A stretch of 64,000 bases of DNA from Chthonomonas sp. UBA2387 (GTDB taxonomy: Bacteria > Armatimonadota > Fimbriimonadia > Fimbriimonadales > Fimbriimonadaceae), in contig DDSP01000067.1 of assembly GCA_002343445.1 (NCBI GenBank), positions 2,957 to 66,956 of the forward strand, given 5' to 3'. Numbering within the stretch: the first letter of the stretch is position 1; each line of letters begins with the position of its first letter. The notes beneath the pieces are model-generated. The model was not told where the DNA came from and searched no databases. It saw only the letters and a list, made by a program, of their open reading frames with translations. Made by a program: the position numbers and the translations under genes. Shown here piece by piece: positions 8,639 through 19,077 of this stretch.

Positions 8639-11600
8639 CTACATCTCCTCAAACTCGAAGAAGTCGAACTTCAGGGTCCGGCAGTTCTCGTTGACCACGC
8701 GAGCCGTGTGGTCCGAGAATCCATTTTCGCAATCTGCTTCGATCTCGATCGTGATCCTCACTCTGCTTCCCACGGTGGATGCCAACTGGGCAGCCACCTC
8801 CCGGGACACATTGCCTGCCACAGACGCCAAGTTGCCAGCATCCGCTCTGATTGATGCGTGGAACCGCTTCCTGGATGGCGCGGATGTCTTGGGAGTCACG
8901 AACGGCCTCACCCAGGGCACATCTGATCCTTGCGGCTGCCGGCTTTCCGGTTCGGGGGTTACCACCGTGTTGCGGTTCTCCTCGTCGATGATCGCATTGG
9001 CGAGTTCGGCTTTGACCAACACCCCAGGCAGGGGCTTCGATCCTTCGAGAAGAATCCCTGCCCGCAACTTCGTGAACTCCTTCGACTCCTCATCGTAGGC
9101 GTCGGCGTAGCCGGGTCCGTCCATCCGGTTGACCGCGTCGCGCGCCGCGTGGTGGAGGACCGAGTCGTTCAAGAGCCGGTACAGGTAGACGAAATGGGCA
9201 TAGTAGCTCGCCAATTGGTCCACGGAGACGAACCCGTCAGGTCCCCAGAGCGGAATCCGGTCCAGGTCCTTGAGGAGCACAGTGCCACCCAAGTTGCGGA
9301 CAATATGCTCCGGCTCCAGCTTCTTGACGATCCTCGTCGCGAGGCTCTCGTTTCCGGACCCAACCTGGAGAACCGCCCACGAGATTTCCTTTGTAGGATC
9401 GGTCTGGACGGGCGCCAAAATGTGCTGATAGGTGTCGGTGACTCGCGCGGTGCATGTGGCCGTCCACTGGTTGACGCTTGCCGTAGCTTGGTCGCGATTC
9501 GCCTTGTCAAGGTCGAGCTTTCCGCTGTGCACGTCGTCGACGATCGACTTCCAGGCTAGGAACTGCCGGACGCCCGACAGCAGGTCGGGGCACCGCACCT
9601 CGTCGCCGGCCAAGAAGACAAGTCGGTTTTGGTTGGCTCTAGGCGCCGAGCCGCGAAACTTCAGGTACTCCGATGCCAGAGCGACGGCGGGCGATGCCGT
9701 TTGCCCGCGCTTGTGCAAGGCTTGCGGTCCGAGCACCACGAGTCGAAGCTCGCGGTTGTCGTCCACTTCGCCCGAAGGAACCTCCACGTGGATCGCTCCG
9801 AACTCGCCTCTCGTCTTGGTCAGTTCCCTGAGCCGACGCACGATCTCTGCGGACACCTCCTCGTTAGAGAGGTTCTCAGCCCGGTCGTGGGCTTCCCGGT
9901 TGATGCTGGCCTGCGTGTTGTACCAATACTTGGACCCGTCCTGATAGAGGTACATCGTCCGCTGGCGCAGCCTTGCCAAGGAGTCGCCGAACGTGGCGAT
10001 CGTCTCCTTGGGCTGTACGCACCCGAGCCGAACGTGTTTCTCGTCCGTGCCTCGCGTTGCCGCGTCCTTCGTGGGCGCCGAGCCGATGAAGATCGTCCTA
10101 GCGACCCGTCTCGAGGCCGAGAATCTCCCGAATGACGAGGCAAACTCGCCGTCCAGTTTCATCGGGACGGATTTCGCCCCGTCCACGTCGCGATCGAGGA
10201 CGGGTGGCCAGTTCTCGGGCAAGTAGCGGAGGATTTCCGTCTGCACGTTCGGGTCGGCTAGAGGGACCACTGCGGGCAAGATCAACGAGCTGGAGTCGTT
10301 GTTGACCCAGAGCGAGTGGATCACAGCCGCCATGAAGCGCAACACGCCACGGGTTCGCTGGAACTTCTCCAGGGTGGACCAATCCTCGTACAACCGATCG
10401 AACAACTCCGGGTGGATGGGATAGGCCGTTTTCATCCTTCGTTCGTAGTCGCCTTCGCTGCACTCCGCCGGAAACTCGTTCCGGTTGGCCCGATAGAACA
10501 GCACAAACTCGCGAACGACGGCGTCCCGAGCTGCCTCGAGGTCCCCGGGAATCGACTGAAAGAGTCTGCGGCGCACAATCTCGAAGGTCTCGTCGCCCTG
10601 GGCAGGACGCCACACGAGGTTCGATCGTCCGACCGCGTCCTTCAGCTTCTGCAACGCCGATTGCCCGCCTAGGTCGCCGGCCTGACCGCTGACGACTGTG
10701 TTCCCATCCAGCCCAATCGAAGCGGGGATGCTGATGCACACCAACACGTTCTTGGCGCGTCGCGCCGCCTCGCACAGGGTTTGGGCAAACGTGAACTGCG
10801 TATCGAAATCGCCCGCAGGGAGCATTTTCTGGCGATCGAAGAGTTGCCGCGCGTAGGCGACCCACTCGTCGATGAGGATGAGCGACGGGCCTGCGAGCCT
10901 GAACACCTCATCCATCAAGTCGCCCGGGTTCGTCGCCGTTTCGTCCGCTTGGCGGACGATATCGAAGCCTTGGCGGCCCGCGAGTTGCCAGGCGATCTCG
11001 CCCCACAGCGTTCTGACCTCGGTGCCATCTTCCTTGACCAAGGGACTGCCTGGGCGGAGAGCCGTACCCACAAGCACGGCACGGCGAACCACGGGGACGT
11101 CGGCGATCGCGGCATTCTTCAAAAGCGCGTCTACCCCTGGAAGGTCGGACGCTTTGGCTTGGCCGCCGAAGAGGTGGTACAAGGCGAGCATCGAGTGCGT
11201 TTTGCCGCCGCCGAAGTTGATCTGCAACTCGACGACCGGGTCGCCGCCCTCCCCTTTCAAGCGCTTCAGGCCGTTGACGAGTAGCTCGCTCAGGCCGCCC
11301 GTCAGGTAGGTCCGACCGAAGAAGGCGACCGGGTTCCGGTACTCCTCGCTTCCTTGTCCTTGGTACACCTGCCAAAGGTCGGCCGCGAACTCGGCTTGCT
11401 GGAACGTTCCTTTCGCCACGTCCTCGTGCGGCGCGATGATCTCGCGCCACGGCCGGAGCCCGGCGATGTCGAGACCGGAGATCGGAACGTTCGCGGCCTT
11501 CTTCTCTTCCTTCTTTCTCTCGGTCTCGAACTGGAGCCGCATGATCTCCATCTTGGAGCGCTCGACCTCCTCGGACACCGGCGAGCGGATCGCCTCCAGA

Positions 11601-11938
11601 AGTTGCTGGATCTTGATCAGGTGGCTGACCGAATCGTCGAACGAGACGGCGGTCTCGTGAGCCACTTTGTTGCGAGCGGTCCGGACGTCGTGGACCGTGC
11701 TCTTGAACTGTTTGGCTTGATGGTCCTCTTCAAACAGCGGCTCGAACACGTTCTGCCATTCGTTGATGATCGTGTTAAGGAGCCGCTGCGTGTCCACGCC
11801 TCCCGGGCCCTGTGCCAGATACTGCGTCCAATCGTCGTCGCCGTAATAGCTGCGGATCTCCTGTTCGACGAACTTCGCCAATTCGGGACACAACGCGTCC
11901 AGCGCTCTTCCCACTCGTTCTTTGTTGCTGATTGCCAT
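8639..11938 (-). CDS. DUF499-type ATPase with N-terminal Swt1-like HEPN domain
   Basis: 1099 residues. Residues 1-125 look like a Swt1-type HEPN domain, with 'RNKVAHE' giving the R-x4-H nuclease-like pair near residues 90-95. From about 160 the protein follows the DUF499 family: 'INFGGGKTHSMLALYHLFGG' is a Walker-A-like P-loop, and 'PSLILIDEWVAYARQL' is a Walker-B-like strand. The family is an AAA-like ATPase repeatedly found with DUF1156 methyltransferases and helicases in bacterial and archaeal defence islands. It is the last gene of the minus-strand operon, 7 bases after a small unknown gene. I infer a role in phage or plasmid defence, perhaps with HEPN RNA cleavage as the toxic output. 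Confidence 0.85.
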   Translation of the reverse strand: MAISNKERVGRALDALCPELAKFVEQEIRSYYGDDDWTQYLAQGPGGVDTQRLLNTIINEWQNVFEPLFEEDHQAKQFKSTVHDVRTARNKVAHETAVSFDDSVSHLIKIQQLLEAIRSPVSEEVERSKMEIMRLQFETERKKEEKKAANVPISGLDIAGLRPWREIIAPHEDVAKGTFQQAEFAADLWQVYQGQGSEEYRNPVAFFGRTYLTGGLSELLVNGLKRLKGEGGDPVVELQINFGGGKTHSMLALYHLFGGQAKASDLPGVDALLKNAAIADVPVVRRAVLVGTALRPGSPLVKEDGTEVRTLWGEIAWQLAGRQGFDIVRQADETATNPGDLMDEVFRLAGPSLILIDEWVAYARQLFDRQKMLPAGDFDTQFTFAQTLCEAARRAKNVLVCISIPASIGLDGNTVVSGQAGDLGGQSALQKLKDAVGRSNLVWRPAQGDETFEIVRRRLFQSIPGDLEAARDAVVREFVLFYRANRNEFPAECSEGDYERRMKTAYPIHPELFDRLYEDWSTLEKFQRTRGVLRFMAAVIHSLWVNNDSSSLILPAVVPLADPNVQTEILRYLPENWPPVLDRDVDGAKSVPMKLDGEFASSFGRFSASRRVARTIFIGSAPTKDAATRGTDEKHVRLGCVQPKETIATFGDSLARLRQRTMYLYQDGSKYWYNTQASINREAHDRAENLSNEEVSAEIVRRLRELTKTRGEFGAIHVEVPSGEVDDNRELRLVVLGPQALHKRGQTASPAVALASEYLKFRGSAPRANQNRLVFLAGDEVRCPDLLSGVRQFLAWKSIVDDVHSGKLDLDKANRDQATASVNQWTATCTARVTDTYQHILAPVQTDPTKEISWAVLQVGSGNESLATRIVKKLEPEHIVRNLGGTVLLKDLDRIPLWGPDGFVSVDQLASYYAHFVYLYRLLNDSVLHHAARDAVNRMDGPGYADAYDEESKEFTKLRAGILLEGSKPLPGVLVKAELANAIIDEENRNTVVTPEPESRQPQGSDVPWVRPFVTPKTSAPSRKRFHASIRADAGNLASVAGNVSREVAAQLASTVGSRVRITIEIEADCENGFSDHTARVVNENCRTLKFDFFEFEEM

Positions 11939-11945
11939 GTTGTTT

Positions 11946-12380
11946 CTATCTTCCGATTATGTAAATCGATCCGAGACCCAACTCGTCCGCAGAGAGGGGT
12001 CGCTTCAGTTTGCCGTCCGCAGCGGCTTTCTTCTGGCTGTCGACTTCGACAATCAGCATGTTCCTTGTAGGAATCACCGTTTCGTCGCGCCGCAAAGGGG
12101 GCTGTTCGATGCCAAGTTCGTAGCAAACCAGACGCTCGACCTTCGTTCCAACGATGTGTGCTCCGGCAAGGCCGACGCACCAGCTTGATCGCCATGTGCA
12201 GCGGCCGTCCAATAGCCACGCCTCGGTGTCGCACCGATCATATCCGATGGGGTAATTGAAGTTCCGGTGCGCATAGGCGTACTTAAGGCAAACTGCAAGG
12301 ACCTCTCGACCCCAACCTTTGCGCGGACAACGCGCCCTCCAAAACACCTCGTTATAGGGAATGAGGGAGGTCTCTCTCAC
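11946..12380 (-). CDS. Small hypothetical protein coupled between methyltransferase and DUF499
   Basis: 144 residues from a GTG at 12380 that overlaps the methyltransferase stop as GTGA; the start of the DUF499 gene follows 7 bases after its own stop. The longer frame to 12494 overlaps the methyltransferase C-terminus and is not needed. The sequence is rich in Cys, Trp and Arg (e.g. 'CPRKGWGREVLAVCLKYAYAH', 'DRCDTEAWLLDGRCTWRSSWC') and ends with a polar segment and 'LGLGSIYIIGR'. I recognise no family. Position and coupling argue that it is a real component of the defence operon, but a frame remnant of something larger cannot be excluded. Confidence 0.5.
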   Translation of the reverse strand: MRETSLIPYNEVFWRARCPRKGWGREVLAVCLKYAYAHRNFNYPIGYDRCDTEAWLLDGRCTWRSSWCVGLAGAHIVGTKVERLVCYELGIEQPPLRRDETVIPTRNMLIVEVDSQKKAAADGKLKRPLSADELGLGSIYIIGR

Positions 12381-15326
12381 AGGTTGAGCGCCTCCTGGTT
12401 CCCGGCGACCCACGAATCCGCATCCTGCGACTTGGTTTCGATGTCGGTCCACGTCGTGACCAGAGCGTTGTAGATCTGGGCCTCGGCGGCCCATTTCTTC
12501 TGGTCGCAGATCGCATACAGTCGGTAGGCGAGTTCGCGGGCCCGGTCGATGTCGAGGTCGGTTTTCGTCTCTCGGAAGCGGCGCATCAGTTGGGCGGCGG
12601 CAACTTCTCCGCCATGATGCAGGGCGCGACCGAGGTACTGGGTCGCCTCCCAGATCGCGATGCGCCGGTCGGCGGCGGGGTCGTAGTTCTGGGGCAGTTC
12701 GTCGCGAGACAGGAGTTTGAAGTCGCCCCCACCTAACCGAACAAAGCCGAACTCGGCCATCGCGTCGGGCGCGGTGCCTTTGGCCCGAGCCAGGACGGTG
12801 GCATCCCCGTAGGGGCCAACTTTGAAGCCGTGTTGCGAGAACCAGGTCACCGCGAAGCGGGTTTCAGGGTCGTCACCAACCTTCCTGCTCCTGGAAGGCC
12901 TCGTCGAGGACTTGGTTGATCAGTTGGAGCGCGGTGCGCACCTTCATCGGTTCGCCCGAAGTTTCCTCCACTTGAGCGTAACGGGTGAACACGGCCATGC
13001 CCGGGCCGATGGACGCCTGGGCGAGGTCCACCGGAGCGATGTTGCCTTCTTGCAGGTGGCGCAGCGCCGTAGGCAGCTCGCGCTTGAGGGCGGCGACGAA
13101 CTCACGTCGCGTGGCGGTGGGCGCGTCGGCGGCGCGCGGGCGGCAAACGAGAACGATGCTGGAGGCGAGAGCGTTGGATTCCATCGCATTCTGGCGCGTT
13201 CTCATCTCGGTGCGCATCGGCCAGGTGCCGCTGATGCCGAAGCCCGCGCGGATCACAGCGTCGAGGAAGGTCTCCCAGCCGGTGCTGGAGGTGCCCTCGG
13301 CGCTCTCGGTCTCGGACTGTTTGAAGGCGTAGTAGATCGTGACCGGAAAGGCTGGGTGGGCCTGCTCGGCGAGGCGGCGCATCGCCCGCGTCATGCCGTC
13401 GAGGAAGAATGCTTCGGCCTGCTCTTTGCCCCCGTGGCGGTAGGGCGTGGCGACCAGTTCCTCGGCTTTGGGCACGGCGAGCGTGGCAAAGAGATCGGGG
13501 AAGACTGGCTTCAGCGACCGTCGCAGCCAGACGTAGAAGAAGTCTGACAGGTCTGCGTACCCGATGTTGTCGTAATACGGAGGGTCGGTCGAGACGAGTT
13601 TGTCTAAGGAAGTCCGCTGAGTCGCCGCGTCCTCCTGCTTGCTCGATCCCCTCGCTGACGGCGTCATCCAGTTCAGCGGGTCATACGAGTAGAAGACCGC
13701 TGCATCGACACTGCCGGTCGCCGTCGCGAGAAAGTTCGGTTCTGCGAAGTCCCACAGCATCGGTAGCCCTTGACGACCGAAGGCATGCTGCGCCTTCTCA
13801 CCGACAGCGTTCCAGCGAACAAGGCTGTTGCCCGTCATTGCCAGACGGTCAATCGCGAAAGCCAGATACACCCCCACCGCCTCGGCGTAGGCTGTTGCGC
13901 CGGTGCCGCCTTCGCGGAGGGGCTTGGCGTCGTCGGGCAGGCCGGCGGCGAGGGCGTCGCGCTGCACCCGCTCGCGCGCTTCCTGCACCAGGTCGGAGAA
14001 GGTCGTCAGCGCCACGAGCTGGCGGGGGGTGAAGTAGTCACCGAACGTGCCGAAGCCATAACGGCGCCCCTGCGCATTGCTCGCCCACGTTCCCCGGCTG
14101 GGAGCGTCCGGCTTCCACGTCGGCCTGGCGGTGCGGGCTATTGCATCATGTTCCGGCGACGGGGAAAGGTAGACCCGACCGCGATCGCCCTCAGCCACGA
14201 TGGCCATCAGCCGCTCACTCATTCGGCCAGCATTAGCCTCGTCGTCGATGTACGAATACTGAAACGGCGAGTTCGACATGAGGCACTTGAATGCTCCGCG
14301 CGAAAGCTTGGTGCCCTTCTTCGCCCCCTCCGCCCCCTTCGGCTTCCCCACCTTCACCGTGAAGCGGTAGCCGCCGTTCTCGATCACCGGCTCGACGTAC
14401 GCCTCCTTGCCCGCCTTGGTGGAGAGCATGAAGGTCGAGGCGAGCGGCACGTCCACCTGTGCAAAGGCCGGGTTCGGGCTCTTCACCGTGCGCGCCCAGA
14501 GCCAGGCGATCACGGTGAGCTTGCGGCCGACGTAGGGCTTCAGGTCCGGCCGCACCTTCGCCATCTCCGCGGTGACCTCGATCTTCGGGTAGAGGTGGCC
14601 GATGCGCTTCTCGGCCTCGTCGCGCATCCACTGGCCATAGTGGCGCACGTCCTCGGCCAGGCCCTGCGCGCCCTTCCACTCCCGGGCGATGAGTCGGCTG
14701 TCCCTTCGCGACTCCGGGTTCACCGGCGGCTTCCCCGCGAACTTCGGCGGGATCTCGATCATCGCCTTGTTGATCAGCACGGCCACGGGGTTCAGGTCGG
14801 AAGCGAAGGCTTCGAGACCGAGCCGTTGCGCTTCGAGGGGGATCGCCCCGCCTCCGGCGAACGGATCGTGAAGCGGGGGCGGGTTGCCGTCGCAGCACAG
14901 CCGGATGAGTTCCCGCGCCAGCTCGAGGACGTCCTCGTTGGTGGTGTTCTCCCACTGGACTAGTTGCTCGACGAGGGTGAAGAGGCGGTACCGGCGCTCG
15001 CGGGCGAGCTTCTCCTTGGCCGAGGTCTCTCCTGAGAGCGGGTTTCCGTCTTCGTCGAGGATTTCCTCAGCGGCCAGGTGCCTGTACTTGGCCGCGAGCG
15101 GAAGCTCGTCCACCCGCCGCAGGTACTCCGGCGGTGCGTTCGCCTCGCCGGGGTCGTCCACGATCTGGGAGAAGATGACGGCACGGCAAGCGGCGAGCGG
15201 CCGCCTCGCCCACCACAGATGAAGTGTGGACGGGTGCCCGTGGCGAATGGACTTCTCACGCGCCGAGGCGGCGTTGATTTCCTCGAGCGGGAGGGCGACT
15301 TCGATGAGTTTCTTGCGGTGCGTCAT
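12377..15326 (-). pseudogene. DUF1156 adenine-specific DNA methyltransferase, split by a +1 frameshift
   Basis: The first frame (15326 down to 12873) gives 817 residues. It opens with the DUF1156 signature 'KLIEVALPLEEINAASAREKSI...LHLWWARRP', has the SAM motif DPFAGGG at 154-160 and the catalytic DPPYY at 581-585, and stops after 'EQEGW'. The next frame continues at once with 'DDPETRFAVTWFSQHGF...' to 12377, which is the normal C-terminus of this family. Skipping one base at the TGG-TGA-C junction restores a 982-residue enzyme. Causes could be a real frameshift mutation, a sequencing error, or recoding. Reaction if intact: N6-adenine methylation of DNA, marking self for the neighbouring helicase and DUF499 ATPase. 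Confidence 0.8.
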
Positions 15327-15459
15327 AGGCGGTCTGGTTCCTGGCCGTTCGTATTTGCCGGGGAGACTCGAGACTGAGGGTGAGCGACCCAGGAGGTGCG
15401 AAGCGCTTCAAGCGCTACGCTGTGCCGCTCTTCGAGGGCGACGCAGGGGCACGGCGTGT

Positions 15460-18400
15460 TCATACCGCCGCCTCTGCGCGCAGCTTGAGATCGGCGATCT
15501 TGCAGTCGATCGTGGTCATGAAGAACTCGGGCTCGCGAGAAAACGGACGCTGGACATAGATCGGTGTGCTGGCGACGCCCTGTTCGATCTGGACAAGCGC
15601 GAGGTAGTAGTCGTCGGGCTTGTTGAGGGCGGTGAGGACTTCGTTCTTGGTGACGGTCACCGTGGCGGCGTCGGCGGCGCGCCCTTTCACTTCGATGAAC
15701 CGAAGTCCTCCGTCGGGTCGGATGGACTCGATGTCGTAGCCTCGGCGCTCCGCACTCACATCGTGGGGCACGAAGCCAAGTGACCGTTCGTGGGCCATGA
15801 CCGCCTCCATGGCGAGCCTTTCGGAGGTTGCCGTGTTCAGGGCATGGTCGGCAGACGGGGCATCCTGCTCGCCTTTCAGATGGCGCAGGAGGCCAACGGG
15901 CAGAATCAGGGCTCCTCCGACAAGATTCGGGACTCCCCTCGCGATGCGCGCCTCCTCGTCGAGTTCCTTCATCCGACGCGCCAGCCGTTCGGCGAGGTCG
16001 TCCCTGCGCTGACGCGCCTTCTCCGAGTTGAGCTTGGGCGTCTTGCCGGCATCCTCCTTTTGGCGGATTTCCTCGTAGCGATTGTCCCAGTGGTTGATTT
16101 CCGAAGTGAGACGGGCGTGGATTTCCGACCTGGCTTTCGCGACCTGCGCCTGCCGACGTCCGTTGATCTCCTCGAAGTGCTCGGGCACGAGTTGCTGTGC
16201 GGCAAACCCGACGGCCCTGGCCTCCAAGTCGTCGCCCAACCAAGTCAAGTCCACGCTTTCAGCGAGCGGGCGCTCGTCCTCAGCGAGGGGGCGATAGTCG
16301 AGGTAGGGCGCCGGGCCGGCATGTTTGACGGACGCGTCGGGACTCATTTCGACGAACTGGAAGCGGCGAGAGACGATTCGCCGTTGGCCGCGCGAGTCCT
16401 GCCTTCCGTCCCGAATCTCGTGTTGAAGCGCACACAGGACGCGTGGTTCGACGCCTTCGTCCGACTCGTCCACCAGGATCGCGCCCAGTTTGAGGGCGTC
16501 CCGATATCTCTCGGCGATGAGGCTGATGACCGAATCGAGGAGTGGGTGCCCGGGACACAAGAACTTCGCCATAGGCTTCCCGGCGACGTTGACGAGATTC
16601 CTTTCGAATGTCACGCGTTCGTATCGGGCGAGGACGGGGTCCCCTTGGCCAATCTCCCTGTCGCGGCGTCGAATGGCGACGGGCACGTGGGTGATTTCAT
16701 AGCGGCGAGGTTCTCGCTGTCGGATCGATCCTCCCAGGTGCTCGAAGGCGCGCAAGAAGAAGGACTCGACGAAATGCGGTTGCAGACGCCGTGCTTCGGC
16801 GCGCTCCATGTCCTCTCGCACCTTGCGAACCGCGGAGTAATCCATCGCATCGTCGACGAGCGCACGGTCTTCGATCAGTTTGCGCAGGGCTGCGGTGTCG
16901 AGCGCACCCTCGACTTCCTTGAAGAGCCGCGCCTTGACCTCGGGATCTTCTCCATATCGGACGGCTTCGAGGAGGAGCTTCCACAGAGGCCGATCGCCAA
17001 ACACGAGCTGCCCGAGGACGTCGAACACTTGGCCTCCGAGCGCTTGGCGTTCTTCGTCGATCTTTTCCAGCAGGCGCTGGTAGACATCGCCTTCCCTGGT
17101 TTCGCTGGCCACGAGGTTCCAGAGATGACAGACTTCTTCTTGGCCGATACGGTGGATGCGCCCAAAGCGTTGTTCCAGACGGTTGGGATTCCAGGGGAGG
17201 TCGTAGTTGACCATCAGGTGGGCTCTCTGAAGGTTGATGCCTTCACCCGCGGCGTCGGTGGCGACGAGGATGAGCACATCCTTGTCCTGGGTGAACAGTT
17301 CCTGGGTCTTTCGCCGATCATCCCGCCCCATGCCGCCGTGGATGGCGACGACCGCTTCTTGTTTTCCGATCGCGTTGGAGATCTTCTCGACGAGGTAGTT
17401 CAGGGTATCGCGGTGTTCGGTGAAGATGACCAGCTTGCGCCGACCGCCTCTGGCATCGAACATCTCGCGCCTCGTTTGGAGGATGTCGGACAGTTCGGTC
17501 CACTTCTTGTCCTCGCCGCTCTGCCGGACGCGGAGCGCCAAAGATTCCAGCTCGACAAGCGTCGCGATTTCTTTGCGGAGTTCTTCGATCGTCTGGGCGG
17601 CCGAGGCCTCGTCGATCAGTTTCGTCTCGAGCTCGTCGGCTTCGTTCCCAGGCAGGTCGTCGAAGGCTTCCGGATCGATATCGTCGGCATTGGCTCCAGC
17701 CAAACTGGCCAGATCGAGCTTGACGTCGATGCCCCGCTTGCGTAACTCCTCTTCGCGAAGTCGCCGCTCGAGCCTCTCTTTTCTGCGCTTGAGGGACCTG
17801 TAGATGGCTTCTGGGGACGAAGCCAAGCGGCGCTGGAGGGATGTGAGCGCGAATCCGACGTTGCCCTTCGACTTGTCGTTCGCGAGCCTTCCGGCCCGAT
17901 CGAACTCTTCCGTCACGTAGTCGGTCACCGCCGCGTAGAGCTTGGCTTCCAGATCGCTGAGCCGGTATGGGATCGTGTACGCGCGCCGTTCCGGGAACAA
18001 AGGGGTTCCATCGAACTTGAGAAGGCTCTCTTTGACCATTCGCCTGATGAGGTCCGACGGATCGACCTGTCGCGAGCCGTCTCTGGGGACTCCTTCGAAC
18101 CGGTCGCCGTCCAAGAGGGCCAGAAAGAGCTGGAAGTCCTCTTCCTTGCCGTTGTGGGGGGTCGCCGTGAGGAGAAGGTAGTTTCGGGCGATCGACGACA
18201 GGAGCTGGCCGAGCCGATATCGCTTGGTGTAGTTGATCTCGCTCCCAAAGTAGGTCGCGCTCATTTTGTGGGCTTCGTCGCACACGATGAGGTCCCAATC
18301 GCACGCCTTGATCTTCTCTTGGACGTCTTCGTTGCGGCTGAGTTTGTCGAGCCGGCAGATCACGAGGTTGTGCTCGAAGAACCAGTTGCCGGTCACTGCG

Positions 18401-18966
18401 GACTCTAGTTGGTCGTTGGTCAGAATCTCGAAGCGCAGGTTGAACTTCTGCCACAACTCGTCCTGCCACTGTTCGACCAAGATGCCGGGTGACACGATCA
18501 TGCACCGCTGCAGATCGCCACGGGCAATGAGTTCCTTGATGAGGAGCCCGGTCATGATCGTCTTGCCTGCGCCGGGGTCGTCCGCCAACAGATAGCGAAG
18601 CGGCTGCCGAGCGAGCATCTCCTCGTAGACCGCTGTGATTTGGTGGGGCAAGGGAATGACCTGGCTCGTGTGTACGGCCAACATCGGGTCGAACAGGTGC
18701 GCCAACCGTATCCTCAGCGCTTCCATGGCCAGACGGAAGTGGTCGCCGTCGCCCGCGAACGACCAAAACGTGCCTGGGGCCTCGACTTGGAGCGAGGGTT
18801 CCTGATCGCGGTAGACGAGCTCTGTGCCCGTTCGGCCGGAGGAGTCTCTGTAGACGACTTCCAGCACCGTCGCGCCGTGCCACTTGGCGTCCACGATCGA
18901 GACGGACTCATCGCCGACCAGCCCTCGGACGATCGCGCCTTTGGCGAGTTGCTCTAGATGCGCCAT
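15460..18966 (-). CDS. SNF2-family helicase/translocase with DUF3883-like C-terminus
   Basis: 1168 residues. Motif I is DDPGAGKTIMTG (about residue 128), motif II DEAH ('LIVCDEAHKMSA'), motif III 'LLLTATPHNG'. The second RecA lobe carries 'FTEHRDTLNYL', 'ATDAAGEGINLQ' and 'RFGRIHRIGQ'. A long acidic, helical insert lies around 370-470. The last 120 residues ('RRGYDIESIRPDGGLRFIEVKGRA...VTKNEV') match the DUF3883 nuclease-like fold with the D..E.K pattern. This architecture is close to the DISARM DrmD helicase and to helicases that accompany DUF1156/DUF499 genes. It lies 133 bases upstream of the methyltransferase and probably moves along invading DNA. Confidence 0.88.
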   Translation of the reverse strand: MAHLEQLAKGAIVRGLVGDESVSIVDAKWHGATVLEVVYRDSSGRTGTELVYRDQEPSLQVEAPGTFWSFAGDGDHFRLAMEALRIRLAHLFDPMLAVHTSQVIPLPHQITAVYEEMLARQPLRYLLADDPGAGKTIMTGLLIKELIARGDLQRCMIVSPGILVEQWQDELWQKFNLRFEILTNDQLESAVTGNWFFEHNLVICRLDKLSRNEDVQEKIKACDWDLIVCDEAHKMSATYFGSEINYTKRYRLGQLLSSIARNYLLLTATPHNGKEEDFQLFLALLDGDRFEGVPRDGSRQVDPSDLIRRMVKESLLKFDGTPLFPERRAYTIPYRLSDLEAKLYAAVTDYVTEEFDRAGRLANDKSKGNVGFALTSLQRRLASSPEAIYRSLKRRKERLERRLREEELRKRGIDVKLDLASLAGANADDIDPEAFDDLPGNEADELETKLIDEASAAQTIEELRKEIATLVELESLALRVRQSGEDKKWTELSDILQTRREMFDARGGRRKLVIFTEHRDTLNYLVEKISNAIGKQEAVVAIHGGMGRDDRRKTQELFTQDKDVLILVATDAAGEGINLQRAHLMVNYDLPWNPNRLEQRFGRIHRIGQEEVCHLWNLVASETREGDVYQRLLEKIDEERQALGGQVFDVLGQLVFGDRPLWKLLLEAVRYGEDPEVKARLFKEVEGALDTAALRKLIEDRALVDDAMDYSAVRKVREDMERAEARRLQPHFVESFFLRAFEHLGGSIRQREPRRYEITHVPVAIRRRDREIGQGDPVLARYERVTFERNLVNVAGKPMAKFLCPGHPLLDSVISLIAERYRDALKLGAILVDESDEGVEPRVLCALQHEIRDGRQDSRGQRRIVSRRFQFVEMSPDASVKHAGPAPYLDYRPLAEDERPLAESVDLTWLGDDLEARAVGFAAQQLVPEHFEEINGRRQAQVAKARSEIHARLTSEINHWDNRYEEIRQKEDAGKTPKLNSEKARQRRDDLAERLARRMKELDEEARIARGVPNLVGGALILPVGLLRHLKGEQDAPSADHALNTATSERLAMEAVMAHERSLGFVPHDVSAERRGYDIESIRPDGGLRFIEVKGRAADAATVTVTKNEVLTALNKPDDYYLALVQIEQGVASTPIYVQRPFSREPEFFMTTIDCKIADLKLRAEAAV

Positions 18967-19077
18967 CGGTTCGCCCTCCCGCCAGTGCGTCCCAGTTGGG
19001 GGAGCTGGATCGCCATTGGTCTGTTGCCGTTCGTGTGTCGCTTGTTGTGCACGGTGATTGTTTCCAAGTTTAGCGAT

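Noticed and set aside
15790..17745. A 651-residue open frame on the plus strand
   Set aside because: It is the antisense shadow of the SNF2 helicase, with no domain pattern. GC-rich genes here leave long open antisense frames.
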